Shown in pieces: positions 10,598 through 21,693 of a stretch of 64,000 nucleotides of DNA. Each line of letters begins with the position of its first letter. Position 1 is the first letter of the stretch. Under the pieces are notes generated by a model. It was not told the origin of the DNA, made no database searches, and was given only the letters and a program-made list of their open reading frames with translations. This stretch comes from Mortierella hygrophila (lineage: Eukaryota > Mortierellomycota > Mortierellomycetes > Mortierellales > Mortierellaceae), in assembly GCA_015680625.1 (NCBI GenBank), contig JAAAXW010000030.1, positions 124,001 through 188,000 of the forward strand. The letters are read 5' to 3'. The position numbers and the translations under genes are program-made.

Positions 10598-12812
10598 TTA
10601 AAGGATGATGCACTCGCTCTTGGGTTCCTCTGGCACACTGGTCGACTTTTCAATCTCGCCAATCATTAACTCAAAAACACGTCCTATGTCCATGTAGATT
10701 CATTGGATCATGGTTGATCATGGATTACGGATAAGAAATAAGAACAAAAAACAAACACGGTCAGCACACAGACATACATACACACACATTGCTTATCATC
10801 CTAGATTGATAGACAGATAGATAGATACAATACACGCACATTCAAACAGGCACGATAACAAGAAAAAAATTGTAGGGGACTGTGAGAAAGAGTAGAGGAG
10901 CGTACCGATGTTCTCGTTGTGTTTGGCAGAGGTCTCGCAGGATTGGCAGTTCCACAGAGCGGCAAGCTCCTCGCCTTCCTCGGTAGAGATCTGGCGCTGT
11001 CCGTGGAGATCGCTCTTGTTGCCGACAATTACGATGGGCACCCAGTCGGTTCCAGTGTAGTTCAAAATCTTGTCGCGAATAATCTTGATCATGTCAAAGC
11101 TCAGCTTGCTCGTCACAGAGTAGACCAGAATATAGCCGTGGATATCGAGCGCATGCTTTCCGTTGAAAATTGAAAACTCGTCCTACATTTCGGTGTTTAG
11201 AGTGAGCATTAGGTCAGTTAAAACAAAGAGGAAGAAGGGTTGATGTCCATAGACGGGGAAAGAATGCCCATGGTTTTCCTGTCTCTTTTCGTTGTTGGTA
11301 TGTCCTTGCTATTGAAAGAATAGGAGCAGAGAGTGCCCTCGTTTTTTCTTTTCTTTTCACCCGGTTCACTTCGTTTTTCATTCGTCCTTGATATTAAGAG
11401 AAAGTGAAAGGGTGCCTTTGTTTTTGTTTCGTTTTCATTTGTCCCTTCCCTTCAGACATTTTCGTTAAAAAGAATAAAGGTTTCAATAATAAAAAAAAAA
11501 AAGTCGATCACGATGGTCACTGGAGAAGGGGGTATCCAAAGTGTTCCGTGTGAACAGAACGGCATTTTCCCTTGACTTTAACGGGTCCCCCCTCTTGACG
11601 TCAGCGCCCACATTCGGCCAGCTCCCCAAAGGTCTTACCTGTCCTGCTGTGTCGATAATCTCGGCCTGGTACTCTTGGCCCTGATGGCTAATGGGCTTGG
11701 TGAAGGTATTCTCGATTGTAGGGTAATAAGAGTCCACAAAGACATTCTCAACAAACTGAATCGTCATCGACGACTTGCCTATAATAAAGATAGAAAGGGA
11801 CGTATTGTTTAGTTTTTCACACTATAGTCCGTGGAGTAACAGGCTTTTTGGAAAGAAACAAGTGAAAAGATGACATAAAGATGAAAACGGTTGGCAAGTA
11901 AGAATCCAGCGGTAAGTGGAAAGAAATAACCAGTGCCACAGGTAATGATAACAACGATAGGCACACATGTCAACTAGGCCCACATCTGCCGAAAGTGGAT
12001 CCAAAAGGGCAATGTTTGTTTATGTTTGTCACGATCTATTGCGATCTGCTCGCCCGCGCCTTCTTTTCCTACCATGGACCCATCCTGATCCGAGCAAAGG
12101 GCATGCATCCCGCACAAGAAGCATAAATATCCCGTCGATTTCACGACCACCTCTTGTTGTTTCTCTTTTGTTTTAAAGGAGGAAGAGAAGGGGACGAGTG
12201 TCTCGCATCGCATAGATGAAGCATATCCTCCTCATTCTCCTTTCCCCACACACATTGGTTGGTGTGCTCAAATGCCCCTCCATTGCAAGGGGGTTACGAG
12301 GAAGAAGAGGAAGAAATGGAAAAGGTTGGAGGTGAAATGGACGAGATGGGGGTGTTCTGAAAAAGCGGCATAAGGGCGAAGGTGGAGGAGGAAAGAAAAG
12401 GGGAGGAGAAAATAGCAGGTCGAATGTTTGTTGTCTTTCTTTGATCTCAGTTCGTTGGTTGGTTCGTTCAAGCCCATTCTATCACCCCTCTTTTCTTCTC
12501 CCGCGCTCTAGTTCTCGCTGACGAGGGGTCGTCATGGTTGCGAGTGTGTCGAATCCAAGGCAGAAAAGAACGGACTGTGTGCTGTGAGTACGTCTTCTTT
12601 CCGTCCAAGTGTCCTTCCTGTTCGCATTGTCGTTGCCTTGTATCCGGAGCTTTCGATATTCTATTTTTGTCCCAGCAGAAAAAGAAGACAAAAAACTAGA
12701 GTTGTCGACGACATGGCGACAAGGCGGACCTACCGACAGCTCGGGATCCCAAGAGAGCGATGCGTCTGAGCTTTGGGGATTTAGCGGGTGTTTGCGAGGC
12801 GGATGAGCTCAT
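10598..12812 (-). CDS. rhb1: Rheb-family small GTPase
   Basis: Four minus-strand exons (12812-12734, 11778-11639, 11182-10906, 10683-10598) give 193 residues. Motifs in order are P-loop LLGSRAVGKSSM, effector region VDSYYPTIENTF, G3 DTAGQDEF, G4 VGNKSDLHGQR and G5 ETSAKHNEN. The SYYPTIENTF effector segment and the Arg in the P-loop mark Rheb rather than Ras. Known role: GTP-bound Rheb activates TORC1 at endomembranes and is inactivated by the TSC complex. The protein ends in CIIL, a CAAX box; a final Leu usually favours geranylgeranylation, whereas animal Rheb (ending in Met) is farnesylated. Intron 1 is long (955 nt) and splits the P-loop Gly codon; the others are 456 and 222 nt. All phases agree. 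AATAAA on the minus strand lies at 10361-10366. Confidence 0.93.
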
Positions 12813-13388
12813 GGTGACGAATTGTGTGGTGAGTGGGTGAGAAGGAAAGTATGAGAATGAAAGGGAGAAGGGATGAACAAAGGAAAGGGAAGGCGAAAGG
12901 CAAAAAGGGAAAAGAATAAAAAAAATACCTTCAAAACGACCGCGGGGCCGTGGGACGCACTTGTTCTTCTTTCTACATGGCATCACGTGGATATTTCTGC
13001 ACCATACAAAGACAAAAGACGTCGGCGAGAGATCTTGCCTTTCTTCTACTCTTCTACCCTTCCACTCTTCTATCCTTCCACTCTTCTACCTCACCCACCA
13101 ACCACATCCGCTTTGCTCAGGACAAGCGACGGCAGTCAGGAAGCAGCTGTAACAAGTTACCAACTAGCGATTAAACCAACATAGCGTCAACACACAGGAC
13201 GGAAGCAAGCTAAGCAAACAGAGATTCAGCAAAGTAAGAAACAACCCTGACCAACACACCCCAAAGAGATCATCTCCCCCATCCAACAAGGACAGGGCTC
13301 ACACTTAACAATAACAAACAGAAAGCAAGTTTGCTAATCAACTATGTCTCCATCTCGTACATCTGTCACACTATAGGACGCCGCCATC
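12813..13388. other. Divergent promoter region between Rheb (-) and the RS-domain gene (+)
   Basis: This is 576 bp between two start codons reading outward. It is purine-rich on the plus strand next to Rheb and then contains a short tandem CTTCTA(C/T)CCTTCCA-type repeat at about 13047-13090. No other gene is seen; a shared bidirectional promoter is inferred. Confidence 0.5.
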
Positions 13389-14753
13389 ATGGGTGAACAC
13401 AGAAGAAGAAGCAAAAGTCCCTCAAGGGACCGTAGGGACGACCGCCGTGAAGACCGAGAGAGCAACACCAGTCGAGAGAAAAGAGAAGCCCGTCACGACT
13501 CTAGGTCGCGTTCTCCTTGTAAGTAAAACCTTGGCGTCTTTTTTCACTCAATGCTGCGCTTTGATGTGTTGGCTACGGTTGGTCGGTGTGATACAATGGT
13601 TATGCGTCACTGGAGAACTCACTTTCTCTCTCTCGTTTCGCCTTTTCTTTTCTCTCCTCTCTCTATATCAACTTGTCACTCTCGCTCTTATCCTTTGCGC
13701 GGATTTCCCCTCAATTGGACTCTCACACTGGCTGACACGCGGAAAAACGGTTATCTCACCTTCCACCGGCCTACCTCCAACAACTCACTACGAGGATCTA
13801 TTTGAACTCCTGCTCTGAATGACGACCAACACTATCTCAATTGGATCGAATATCCTCGTGATCCTGCGAAACATTTACAGCGCGTCGCCATCGATCTCGA
13901 TCCAGGGACAAGAGGGAAGGCAAGGACGAGTCTTCTCGTTCCAAGGACAGAAGGGAGAGTAAAGACGACTCTTCACGTTCTAAGGACAGGAGAGAAGACA
14001 GGGGCGAATCTTCTCGCTCAAGCCATGACCGTCACCATGATCACCGCCGTTCTCGGTCTCCTCAGTCCAAAACACGCTCGCCTTCGAGATCAGAAACATC
14101 GAGCCATCGAGATCGTCAATCCACCTCTCGACGTGACACCTCCAAGGACCGCCATCATCGCAGTTCACACTCGCATTCGCACCGGGACAATAAATCATCT
14201 TCGTCGTCATCGCGTCGTCGCAGTAGCAGGAGCAGAAGCAGGAGTCGATCTGTGAGCAGCGATAGCGACAGTGACCTGGAGAGTAAGTCGTGAAATCGAG
14301 ATTTGCCATGTGTCATTACCAGGAGAGATATTATTATAGGAACTACTCCTAAACATCGCTACATCATATTCAATTAGGTCGTTCGAGTGACAGGAAGCGT
14401 CGCAAGCAAAAGCGCCACCGATCTCGGTCTCGATCCAGATCTCGGTCACCTTCCCGATCTCGCTCCAAAAAGTCCAAGAGCAAGCGCCATCGCCGCCGAT
14501 CTTCTTCGTCCAGCGATTCTGATGACAACCGTCGAAGCGCCATCACCGGGCAAAAGGTACATTTTATAGCAGTCATTACCATTGAATTGAGGCAATTGTT
14601 CTATTCTTCTAAAGAGTCGTCAAATTAATGCATGTCTATCCTTCTCACTATTGATGGTAGCTCAAGCTGAAAGTGGCCAAGTCAAGCGAGGACAAGAAGC
14701 GGGAGAAGAACCGCGGCAGTCTTTTGGACTTTTTGAACGCCTCTTACGACTAA
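13389..14753 (+). CDS. Arginine/serine-rich (RS-domain) nuclear protein
   Basis: Four exons (13389-13518, 13881-14282, 14378-14556, 14661-14753) give 267 residues. Almost the whole protein is RS/RD/SR dipeptide: an N-terminal GEHRRRSKSPSRDRR, a central repeat of SSRSKDRRE units (three copies around residues 57-90), then dense SRSRSRSRS and KRHRRRSSSS. No RRM or PWI domain is present. The last exon is different: it encodes a short ordered end, LKLKVAKSSEDKKREKNRG followed by SLLDFLNASYD, which may be a conserved docking motif. RS proteins generally act in pre-mRNA splicing or transcription in the nucleus, with phosphorylation of the Ser residues. I do not recognise the exact orthologue. Exon phases agree. 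The poly(A) signal is at 14797-14802. Confidence 0.82.
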
Positions 14754-14796
14754 GCAGACCAACATTGGACACCAGGCAGCACATCACCAATAGATA

Positions 14797-14802
14797 AATA
14801 AA
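14797..14802 (+). terminator. Poly(A) signal of the RS-domain gene
   Basis: AATAAA lies 44 nt after the stop at 14753, on the plus strand. Confidence 0.55.
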
Positions 14803-14809
14803 ACACTTG

Positions 14810-14815
14810 TTTATT
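14810..14815 (-). terminator. Poly(A) signal of the HAD gene
   Basis: TTTATT on the plus strand reads AATAAA on the minus strand, 18 nt beyond the HAD stop codon. It lies only 7 nt from the opposing AATAAA of the RS gene, so the two transcripts must overlap at their 3' ends if both signals are used. Confidence 0.5.
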
Positions 14816-14832
14816 GGCAAAACATAACTGGT

Positions 14833-15934
14833 TCAAAGTCTGGACTCGGGAGCAAGGAGAGTGATACCCAAGATGGACTCGAGTTGTTCAATCGCCTGTC
14901 TTGGCTTACCCAAGAGGACACGGATAGTAGTCCAACCCTCATTCTGTGCCGCCTTCAGGTTTGCGCCAATGTCGTCGAAGAACACAATCTCCTCAGATTT
15001 GAATCCAACAATTTCGGCAGCCTTCTTGTAAATCGCAGGGTCCGGTTTCCTCAGCCCCAAGATGGCCGATTCGATAAAATGGTCGAACAGCATCTTCAAT
15101 TGTTCCTGGCCCATCACGATTGCTCCTGTTCCCTTTGTGCCAGCCGTAGTCGTTGCTGCTGTTAAGAAGGAATCTGCGGTTTCCTTGAGGATGAGATCCT
15201 GCTCCCGTTGTCCGCGCTCGTCAGAGGGGTAGTTGAAGTTGTTGGTGAGGGCGGCGACCGTGTATCCGGCTTTGCGGAGGGCGGCGATTGCTTCAACCAT
15301 GCAGGGGTTTACGACGGCGGCCTTGGACATCATTTGGTGGAAGAGAGCCCTGCCGTCCACCTTTGGAGCCTTGAATGACCTTTCGTCAAAGACTATTTAT
15401 ATGGAAGGTTTAATAGGAGCATGGTTAATGATGGGGTGATGTGTCGTCAATTGAAGAACGGGCATAGGTTGAGAAAGAATTAAAGGAGGAGGAGGAGGAG
15501 GAGAGTAGTTACCTTTTGAACGCAATTTGGCGTATTCGGCGTAGGCGGCTACATTCCTGGGGTCTGAGAGCTGATCCGAGAAGGCGTCATAAAACGACCA
15601 CAGGTCCACTTCTCCTCGTTCCAATCTCTGGAATGCGCCATTATGTCCCGCCCTCGTGCTTTCGTGCCGCAAAAAAAAAAAAAAAAAAAAAAAGAGATCT
15701 GGTAAGTTAGCAATTGGCAGACGAATAACTCGTTCTCTAAGACGGCAAGTTTGTATGTCTACAAGACAATGGGAGGGAGGAAGAGATTTACATGGCGACG
15801 TTGAGGTAGTTGACAGGGAGGTTGTGTTGGAGCTCAAAGTCGGCGATGCCCTGGAAGGGTGAGCCGACAACGACGCCGCCGATATCGAACAGGACTGCCT
15901 TGTAGGGTCCGACAGGGGTTGGTCTTACTGGCAT
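14833..15934 (-). CDS. HAD-superfamily hydrolase (sEH N-domain/ACAD10-like)
   Basis: Three minus-strand exons (15934-15792, 15658-15513, 15392-14833) give 282 residues. HAD motifs are all visible: motif I KAVLFDIGGVVVGSP (nucleophile Asp17), motif II ALTNN (Thr146), motif III LGLRKPDPAIY (Lys212) and motif IV IVFFDDIGANL (Asp236/237). The helical cap is between motifs I and II, with ERGEVDLWSFYDAF. This layout matches the phosphatase-like domain of soluble epoxide hydrolase and the HAD domain of ACAD10/ACAD11. The residue two after the nucleophile is Gly19, not the usual acid Asp, as in the ACAD10-type branch, so phosphatase activity is not assured. No targeting signal is obvious. The acceptor of exon 2 follows a 23-base T run (sense strand). 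The gene converges on the RS gene, with 79 bp between stop codons. Confidence 0.85.
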
Positions 15935-16685
15935 TTTGAAGAGGAGTGAGTGAGTGAGTGGAGAGAGGGGTTCCTGGGTAGTTGAGGGAATGGGAGGAAT
16001 GACGGAGAGAGAGAGATGGAGGGAATGAAAGAATGAAGAAAGTAAAAAGGGAGGAGTGTGATGTATGCAAGCTGTTGATTATGATTATTAGGTTCGGTTT
16101 ACTGTTGGACTGTGGAGGAAGCCGATCGGTTTGATCGAGGTATCGAATGAAAATTTGGCCCGCCACTAAAAGCGGAGGGGGATACACCGCAGGCAAAAAA
16201 AGGTGTACGGCAGCCCGGAGGATGAACATGGGTCCGGAAAGAAAAGGGGCCAAGGATTGACACACCCATATTGCTACAACTACATTCGTTCAGTCCTATA
16301 CTTTTTCACTATCACGGCCAATTGAGGGCGTCCAAGCACACTTTTTGGCGCTTACTGTGACTTATTTTTCCACTCAAGTACTGACAAAAGATGTCAAAGC
16401 AATAGCAAGTGACAAGAGGGAATAAGCCGTGCACATACGATTAGTACAAAGGCATTAAACTACCACGAGACTGTACCATAGCTCCATTAAAGGAACGGCA
16501 AGGCACTGAATGGTGATATGTACCATACATGCATGGATATCGAATCCATAGATCAGACGCGCCCTCTACTGTGATTTCGTGACGTCACTTTTTTTTTTTG
16601 CTTCTGCTCGTTTTTAGGACGCCTTTATTTTGGACGGCTCCAAATTGTGCATCCTTCACACATCACACACACAACACACACAGCC
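15935..16685. other. Divergent promoter region between the HAD (-) and Sm-G (+) genes
   Basis: This is 751 bp with no gene seen. The part next to HAD is purine-rich on plus (pyrimidine-rich on the sense strand). The Sm-G side holds a perfect CRE-type palindrome at 16579-16588 and a T tract after it. Confidence 0.5.
16579..16588. promoter_or_regulatory. CRE/ATF palindrome GTGACGTCAC
   Basis: A perfect TGACGTCA core with matching flanks lies 98 bp upstream of the Sm-G start codon. It is the classical ATF/CREB bZIP site; fungal Atf1 and Sko1-like factors bind it. Only the sequence is seen, and function is inferred. Confidence 0.45.
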
Positions 16686-17360
16686 ATGTCGTCAAAAGCA
16701 GCAACACCAGAACTCAAGAAGTATGTTGAGCCAGACAATGCGACCACAAGGCCAAGATACAGGACGCGGGATAAACATAGGATAATTGAGGCAGATCGCA
16801 TCAAAGGAGAAGAAGGGATCTAAGGCATCACGATCAACAAAGACATCACGGCGCTCGATTGCAATGATAGAACGAGCGGCGCAAGGACAGCAAACAACCG
16901 CAGCAGAAGACCTCGCCTGCAAAGCGTATACACACAAGACGCCAAACCTTTTCAAGCGATTCGAACAGCCTTCTGACCACTGTTGTCCGTCTTTTTCGAC
17001 TATGCTGACTGTCATAGGTACATGGACAAGCGTGTCTTCATCCAGCTGAACGGCGACAGAAAGGTCACAGGAGTTCTCAGAGGATTTGACCCCTTCATGA
17101 ACTTGGTCCTGGACGAGGCTATCGAGGAGACCAACCCCGAGAAGAAGAACCCCATCGGCATGGTTGTAAGTACTATTAGGTGTTGATTTGTCCGCAACTT
17201 AGTTTGCTGCCTTCATGAGTTGTGCTATTGCCTTGTGCCGAGGTTTGATAATATTTGAGTCAGTCCTAATGTTTGAGCTTTTTTTTTTATCGATGTATGA
17301 TAGGTTCTCCGTGGAAACAGTGTTGTTGTTCTGGAGGCACTTGACAGGATCGGGAACTAG
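16686..17360 (+). CDS. SNRPG: Small nuclear ribonucleoprotein Sm-G
   Basis: Three exons (16686-16720, 17018-17165, 17304-17360) give 79 residues, matching the 70-80 residue family. Sm1 motif: YMDKRVFIQLNGDRKVTGVL with RGFDPFMNLVLDE. Sm2 motif: IGMVVLRGNSVVVLEALDRI. The RGFDPFMNLV and VLRGNS combination with an N-terminal PELKK distinguishes Sm-G from LSm7. It is one of seven proteins in the ring on U1, U2, U4 and U5 snRNAs, in the nucleus after cytoplasmic assembly. The 297-nt first intron interrupts the second codon position of Lys12. A CRE palindrome lies 98 bp upstream. AATAAA is at 17614-17619, about 250 nt past the stop. Confidence 0.94.
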
Positions 17361-18329
17361 CATTCTACTTCATATCTTGAAGAGTGAAGAAGTGCAGGGT
17401 CAGGCAGGATGAGCTGGATCCGATCTGTCATACATATCATTCAAAAAAAAGAAGCAATTGCTGTCTTGAACAGGAGGGAACGAGGAGAAAGAGACCGAGG
17501 CGGAAGAAGAGGCCGGTCTCATAGCAAGTGTCATTTTTTTTTTGTTTCTGTTGTTTATTCCTCTGGACAAGAATCATCATCAGTCAAGAAACAAGGAACG
17601 GCAACATTGGAAAAATAAACCAAAAAAAAAGAACAACAGAACAAAGGAGAAATAACCATCAAGGAGACGCATGGTCGTGTGGTCAATCGCGAGGGTGCAT
17701 GTTCTCAGAGTCAAGGCGAAGCAATCGATAAGCAAACGATTTTACGTGCTACCAATGAACTCGTTTGACACAGACAAACAGCCAGATAGAAAAGACCCAT
17801 TGTCCAGAACAAGAGCTTTGACATGACATTCAACCCTTCCTTTTGTCTGGCCCCTTTTCTCTTTGTTTATTGTTCCTTTTTTTGGCATCCTGTTTTTTTG
17901 TTGACCAAAGCACACACTCGTTCTGCTCTGCATATGGTGAGAGTTCACACACCATCATTTAGCCAAGCAAACGAAGGCAATCGAGCGGTGGCAGTCCAAT
18001 TTTTTTTCTTTCCCTGTTCCCTCCTTTTTTGCGAGCCACTCCCTTGTCATTTTCACTCTCCTCCCCTTTACCTTCTTTCCTCTCTCCCATTCCCTTGTCT
18101 TCATTCGCTCAACGTTGTCATCTGCTCCCTTCTAACATAGTCCCTATTCACCTCCCAGACTCACTTACCCACATAATCATTCATCCTTCATATTCATTCG
18201 CATAACCTCTTCATAAATACGCCTCCTCTCCCCATAGCCTTGACACTGACTCCCCGTCCTCCCCACCCTTGCCCCACACTAGGTGGCAACTACGACAGAA
18301 TATCATCGCTGTTTATTTCTTAAATAGCG
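17361..18329 (+). other. Intergenic region between Sm-G and DET1, no gene seen
   Basis: The first ~260 nt are 3' flank of Sm-G, with AATAAA at 17614-17619. From about 17820 the plus strand becomes T/C-rich, the usual look of 5' leaders in this window, leading to the DET1 start at 18330. Confidence 0.45.
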
Positions 18330-21300
18330 ATGTCACTCTCACTCGATCCCAATGACAACATCCCTTTCGTCCCCCACAATCGCCGGCCCAAGGAGTCACT
18401 ATTGACGTCGCTGCGAGGACGGGAACTCGGAGTGAATCGAGGCAAATGCTCTGTCCTTGCCTCCCGGCGAATGTACCGGTCCATATACCCGAACGCTACT
18501 CTCCATGGAGTCAATTGCCAGTACTCGTTCCTCAAGAAGTTTACACCCTGCGGACAGGTATATATGTTCTTTTCAAGCCAGTAACCAAAACAAACAGCCC
18601 TTTTTTTTTTTTTTGAACAACCACGTCAAGACAGACGACGCAGAGAGACATAAAGCCCTGTCATTGTTCATTCTTTGTTGCGCTGATGCCTTATGGCTCT
18701 CTGATTTTTATATATCTTTTTTTTTTTTTTTCTTCTTTTTTTTGATGGATAATTCAATCAAATCACTCACAACCCCACTCGGATTTCTAATCACAACTCT
18801 TTTTTTTTTTTTTTTTTTTTTGATTTTTCCTTGTTTGACCCCCACCACATTTTCGTTCACAAAGTATCTGATAGGGATGTCAAAGAACCAACGAGCAGTG
18901 CACATCTACCGCTTCAAGGGATCCGGCGGGCCCCCAGACGAGCGACCAACAGAGTCATTGCAGTTCGGGGACTACCTCGAACTGAAGCACGAGACCTTGG
19001 TCCTGAGGGGCACAGAGCTGCTCCACAAAGACTTTTGCCTGGTGACTGCCAATGGTCGATTTGTAAGTCGATTCTTAATTTGCACAGCAGAGGGCGGCGA
19101 CGCAAATGAATGTGAAAACCAATACCAACAAACACAAACAACAAACAAACATACCAGTTATTGACACTATATTCCTATGTGCCATACACTTACGCATATG
19201 TAGATCATTGTTGCAGCAGTGTCCCCTTCCACAGCAGGACCCTCAGAGTCTCGCACCTATCCATGTGCCCTCAACTGCATCTCCAACCTGGACACCGTCG
19301 TCTTTTACGTCATTGAGCTCGCCACTGGAAAGGTACTTATTATTTACCTTTTGAAATTGAAAGATGACCAAACAAGCGCGTCAGAAGATAGGGCAAACCT
19401 GTTGACAAAGACTGCATTCTCTTGTGAACATGTGATAGATCACCGATAAGCGCGAGTTCTCACGCGAGTACATTATGATTGCACATCACTATGGCGTGAG
19501 TCTCTACGACTCGCTGTTTGCAGTCATGTTAATCAAGAGCCAGGCCATTCAAATCATTCACGTCAAGGTACAGAGCAATGCTTTGCGAACGAAATTGTTG
19601 ACACCCTCATTCACCCCTACCAAAGATTGTTTCAATTAATGCAGTGGCATCCTATATCCCAAACATAGAACAACGGCAAGCTGGTGGACATGCACAGGAT
19701 AGGATGGTTCAATCATGAGGACGACGAATGGGTGCTGGCGCAATACAGAGACTTCAACGGACAATACATTGCACAGAGCGGCATGTCCGCAGCGTCTTCC
19801 ACATATCTTCGTGGATTCAGTCCAAAGGACGAAGATATGAGTGATCCCAGGACAGCGGATCGACACGAGTCGTTCGCACTTGCGCCAAACAACGCGTCAC
19901 CTATGGAGCCCCTTTCGGAAACTACCTACCACCAAGTGCCTTCAGGAGCCAACAACACGAATGGCCAATCTCCGCGAGCAAACCAACATAACATCGCGGC
20001 GAATACTTTTAGTGCACAATCGGCTCGCCAGCCACAGTGTGACGAGGTGCGTTCAGCTTTTGTAATGGCTTATGCATCTCGCAAGCAGTTCAGGGCATTA
20101 TCGCTGAAGGACTAACTTTATGTGTCCTATTTCATTAGCCGCACTCTCAAACCCTCAGTGGCATCAAACAGCGACTCTTGGCGTATCTCTTCCGGAAAGC
20201 ATTCTACGCGGATGACGGGTACGTTCAGCATTGTTTATGCAGGAATTTGCGTTTTGGCCCTAGTATTGCATCGCTGACTGCTTACTTCTATTCATTGCGA
20301 TAGTGGGGCGGCACTTCGACACTTTCACCTTACGTTTCAGCAATTTGCAAGCTTGGTCATGTGGCGGATGCAGTTCCTGGATGAATCCACCTTGCTCATC
20401 AAGTTCGGGAAGTTGGATTGCGTTGTTGGGAAGGTATTTTTTCAACGTTCGTCTTTCAGGCATGTCGCGATATTTGCCTGGAATCTTCAAGTCGCGTAAC
20501 TGTACTTACGCCTCTCGTTTCTTATGCCTCAAAAAATAGCCGGCTGACAGCTCACATCAGACAGCATTCTTTGTGTTTTACGACATTCACACGACGGAGA
20601 TTCTTCAAGTTTACGACAATGCATCCACGGAATTCCTTCGACTCTATGAATCATGGGCGGACCAGTTCTGTGCGACTGCTTACTCGACCGCAGGAAAGAA
20701 CAAACGCCACTATTCATCCACTTGCTCAAATAACGTCTATGCCAAGGACCATCTGAAGAAGACACAATACGGGATGAGGAATGCCCGCAACGGAGGGTAT
20801 GTTGAGGCAAAATGTTTTGTTGAGCCATGATGTTTGTTTCGCAGAGAGACTATCCCGCTTACGATCGCTATTCTTCATTTACTTCGATGCTTCTGGTTGT
20901 AGGTCGGCTCAAGCGGTGAAGCGATCGCTCTGTGTTCTACCATACAGTCCGCAGTCGTTTAGTGACAGCCCATATCTGGATCAGGCTTTGTTTAGTTACG
21001 ACGAAAAACTCATTTCAGCATTGGATCGGTACGTGCATCTCACAGGGTGATTTACGGTAGTAACTACACAAGGAAGGATAATGTTCTAATGACCTTCAAT
21101 TGATACTATAGTCAAAAACTTTATCAGGATGTCCCGATCAAGTTCTACTTGCGAGGAAGCGGCGGACTTCGTTTCAAGATCCATCTGTTCAAGCCGAGTC
21201 CAAACGGCAACGGAAGCAGCAGTAGCAACATCAACAACGGCAGCGCCAATGGTAGCGCGACTACGACCACCAACGCAAACAACACAAACAACACAAATAA

Positions 21301-21514
21301 CATAAACGGTGCCCCCAGCAACACTGGGACCACCACCACGGCGGGCGGGGGAACAGGAAATGGAACAGCAGTATCAGCAACGCGAAGCCGGCGATTTGCC
21401 CAGTTCATCCCACACCCGTTCGAGCCATTCATCATCTCTGTGATTCATCAGCAACAACAGCCGACCATCGTCAACTTTCATATCCGCGTACCTGAACAGG
21501 ACGCTTCACTGTAA
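18330..21514 (+). CDS. det1: DET1 (de-etiolated 1) homologue, predicted CUL4-DDB1 E3 ligase component
   Basis: Ten exons (18330-18557, 18865-19062, 19204-19332, 19439-19567, 19669-20046, 20139-20218, 20304-20433, 20540-20796, 20903-21028, 21112-21514) give 685 residues, all in phase. Family features run the whole length: FLKKFTPCGQYLIG then HIYRFKG near the N terminus, IGWFNHEDDEW mid-protein, KQRLLAYLFRKAF, MWRMQFLDESTLLIKF, FFVFYDIHTTEI, SSNNVY-like serine/Asn block, PYLDQALFSYDEKLISALDR, and the end FIPHPFEPFIISV...VNFHIRV. Animal and plant DET1 (about 550 aa) bind DDB1 with COP10/DDA1 and promote CUL4-dependent ubiquitylation in the nucleus. The extra length comes from a disordered insert near 215-245 and an Asn/Thr-rich insert in the last exon. 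AATAAA lies at 21535-21540. Budding yeast lacks DET1. Identity is strong; the fungal role is inferred. Confidence 0.9.
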
Positions 21515-21534
21515 CAACATTTCATTCTGTGTAA

Positions 21535-21540
21535 AATAAA
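21535..21540 (+). terminator. Poly(A) signal of the DET1 gene
   Basis: AATAAA lies 21 nt past the DET1 stop. The next start codon on the same strand is only 154 nt further on, so the two genes are tightly spaced. Confidence 0.55.
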
Positions 21541-21693
21541 ACCTCTTGAGAACATTGTCCTACTCACTTCGAAGTGACTGCTTCAATTTGTCGCCTTTCC
21601 CGGAGGCTGCAGCTTTGCTTTTTTCCAACGTTTCGTTCTGATCGCAACTCAACTCTGTTACACATCACACATCACACATCAGGATCATCAATC

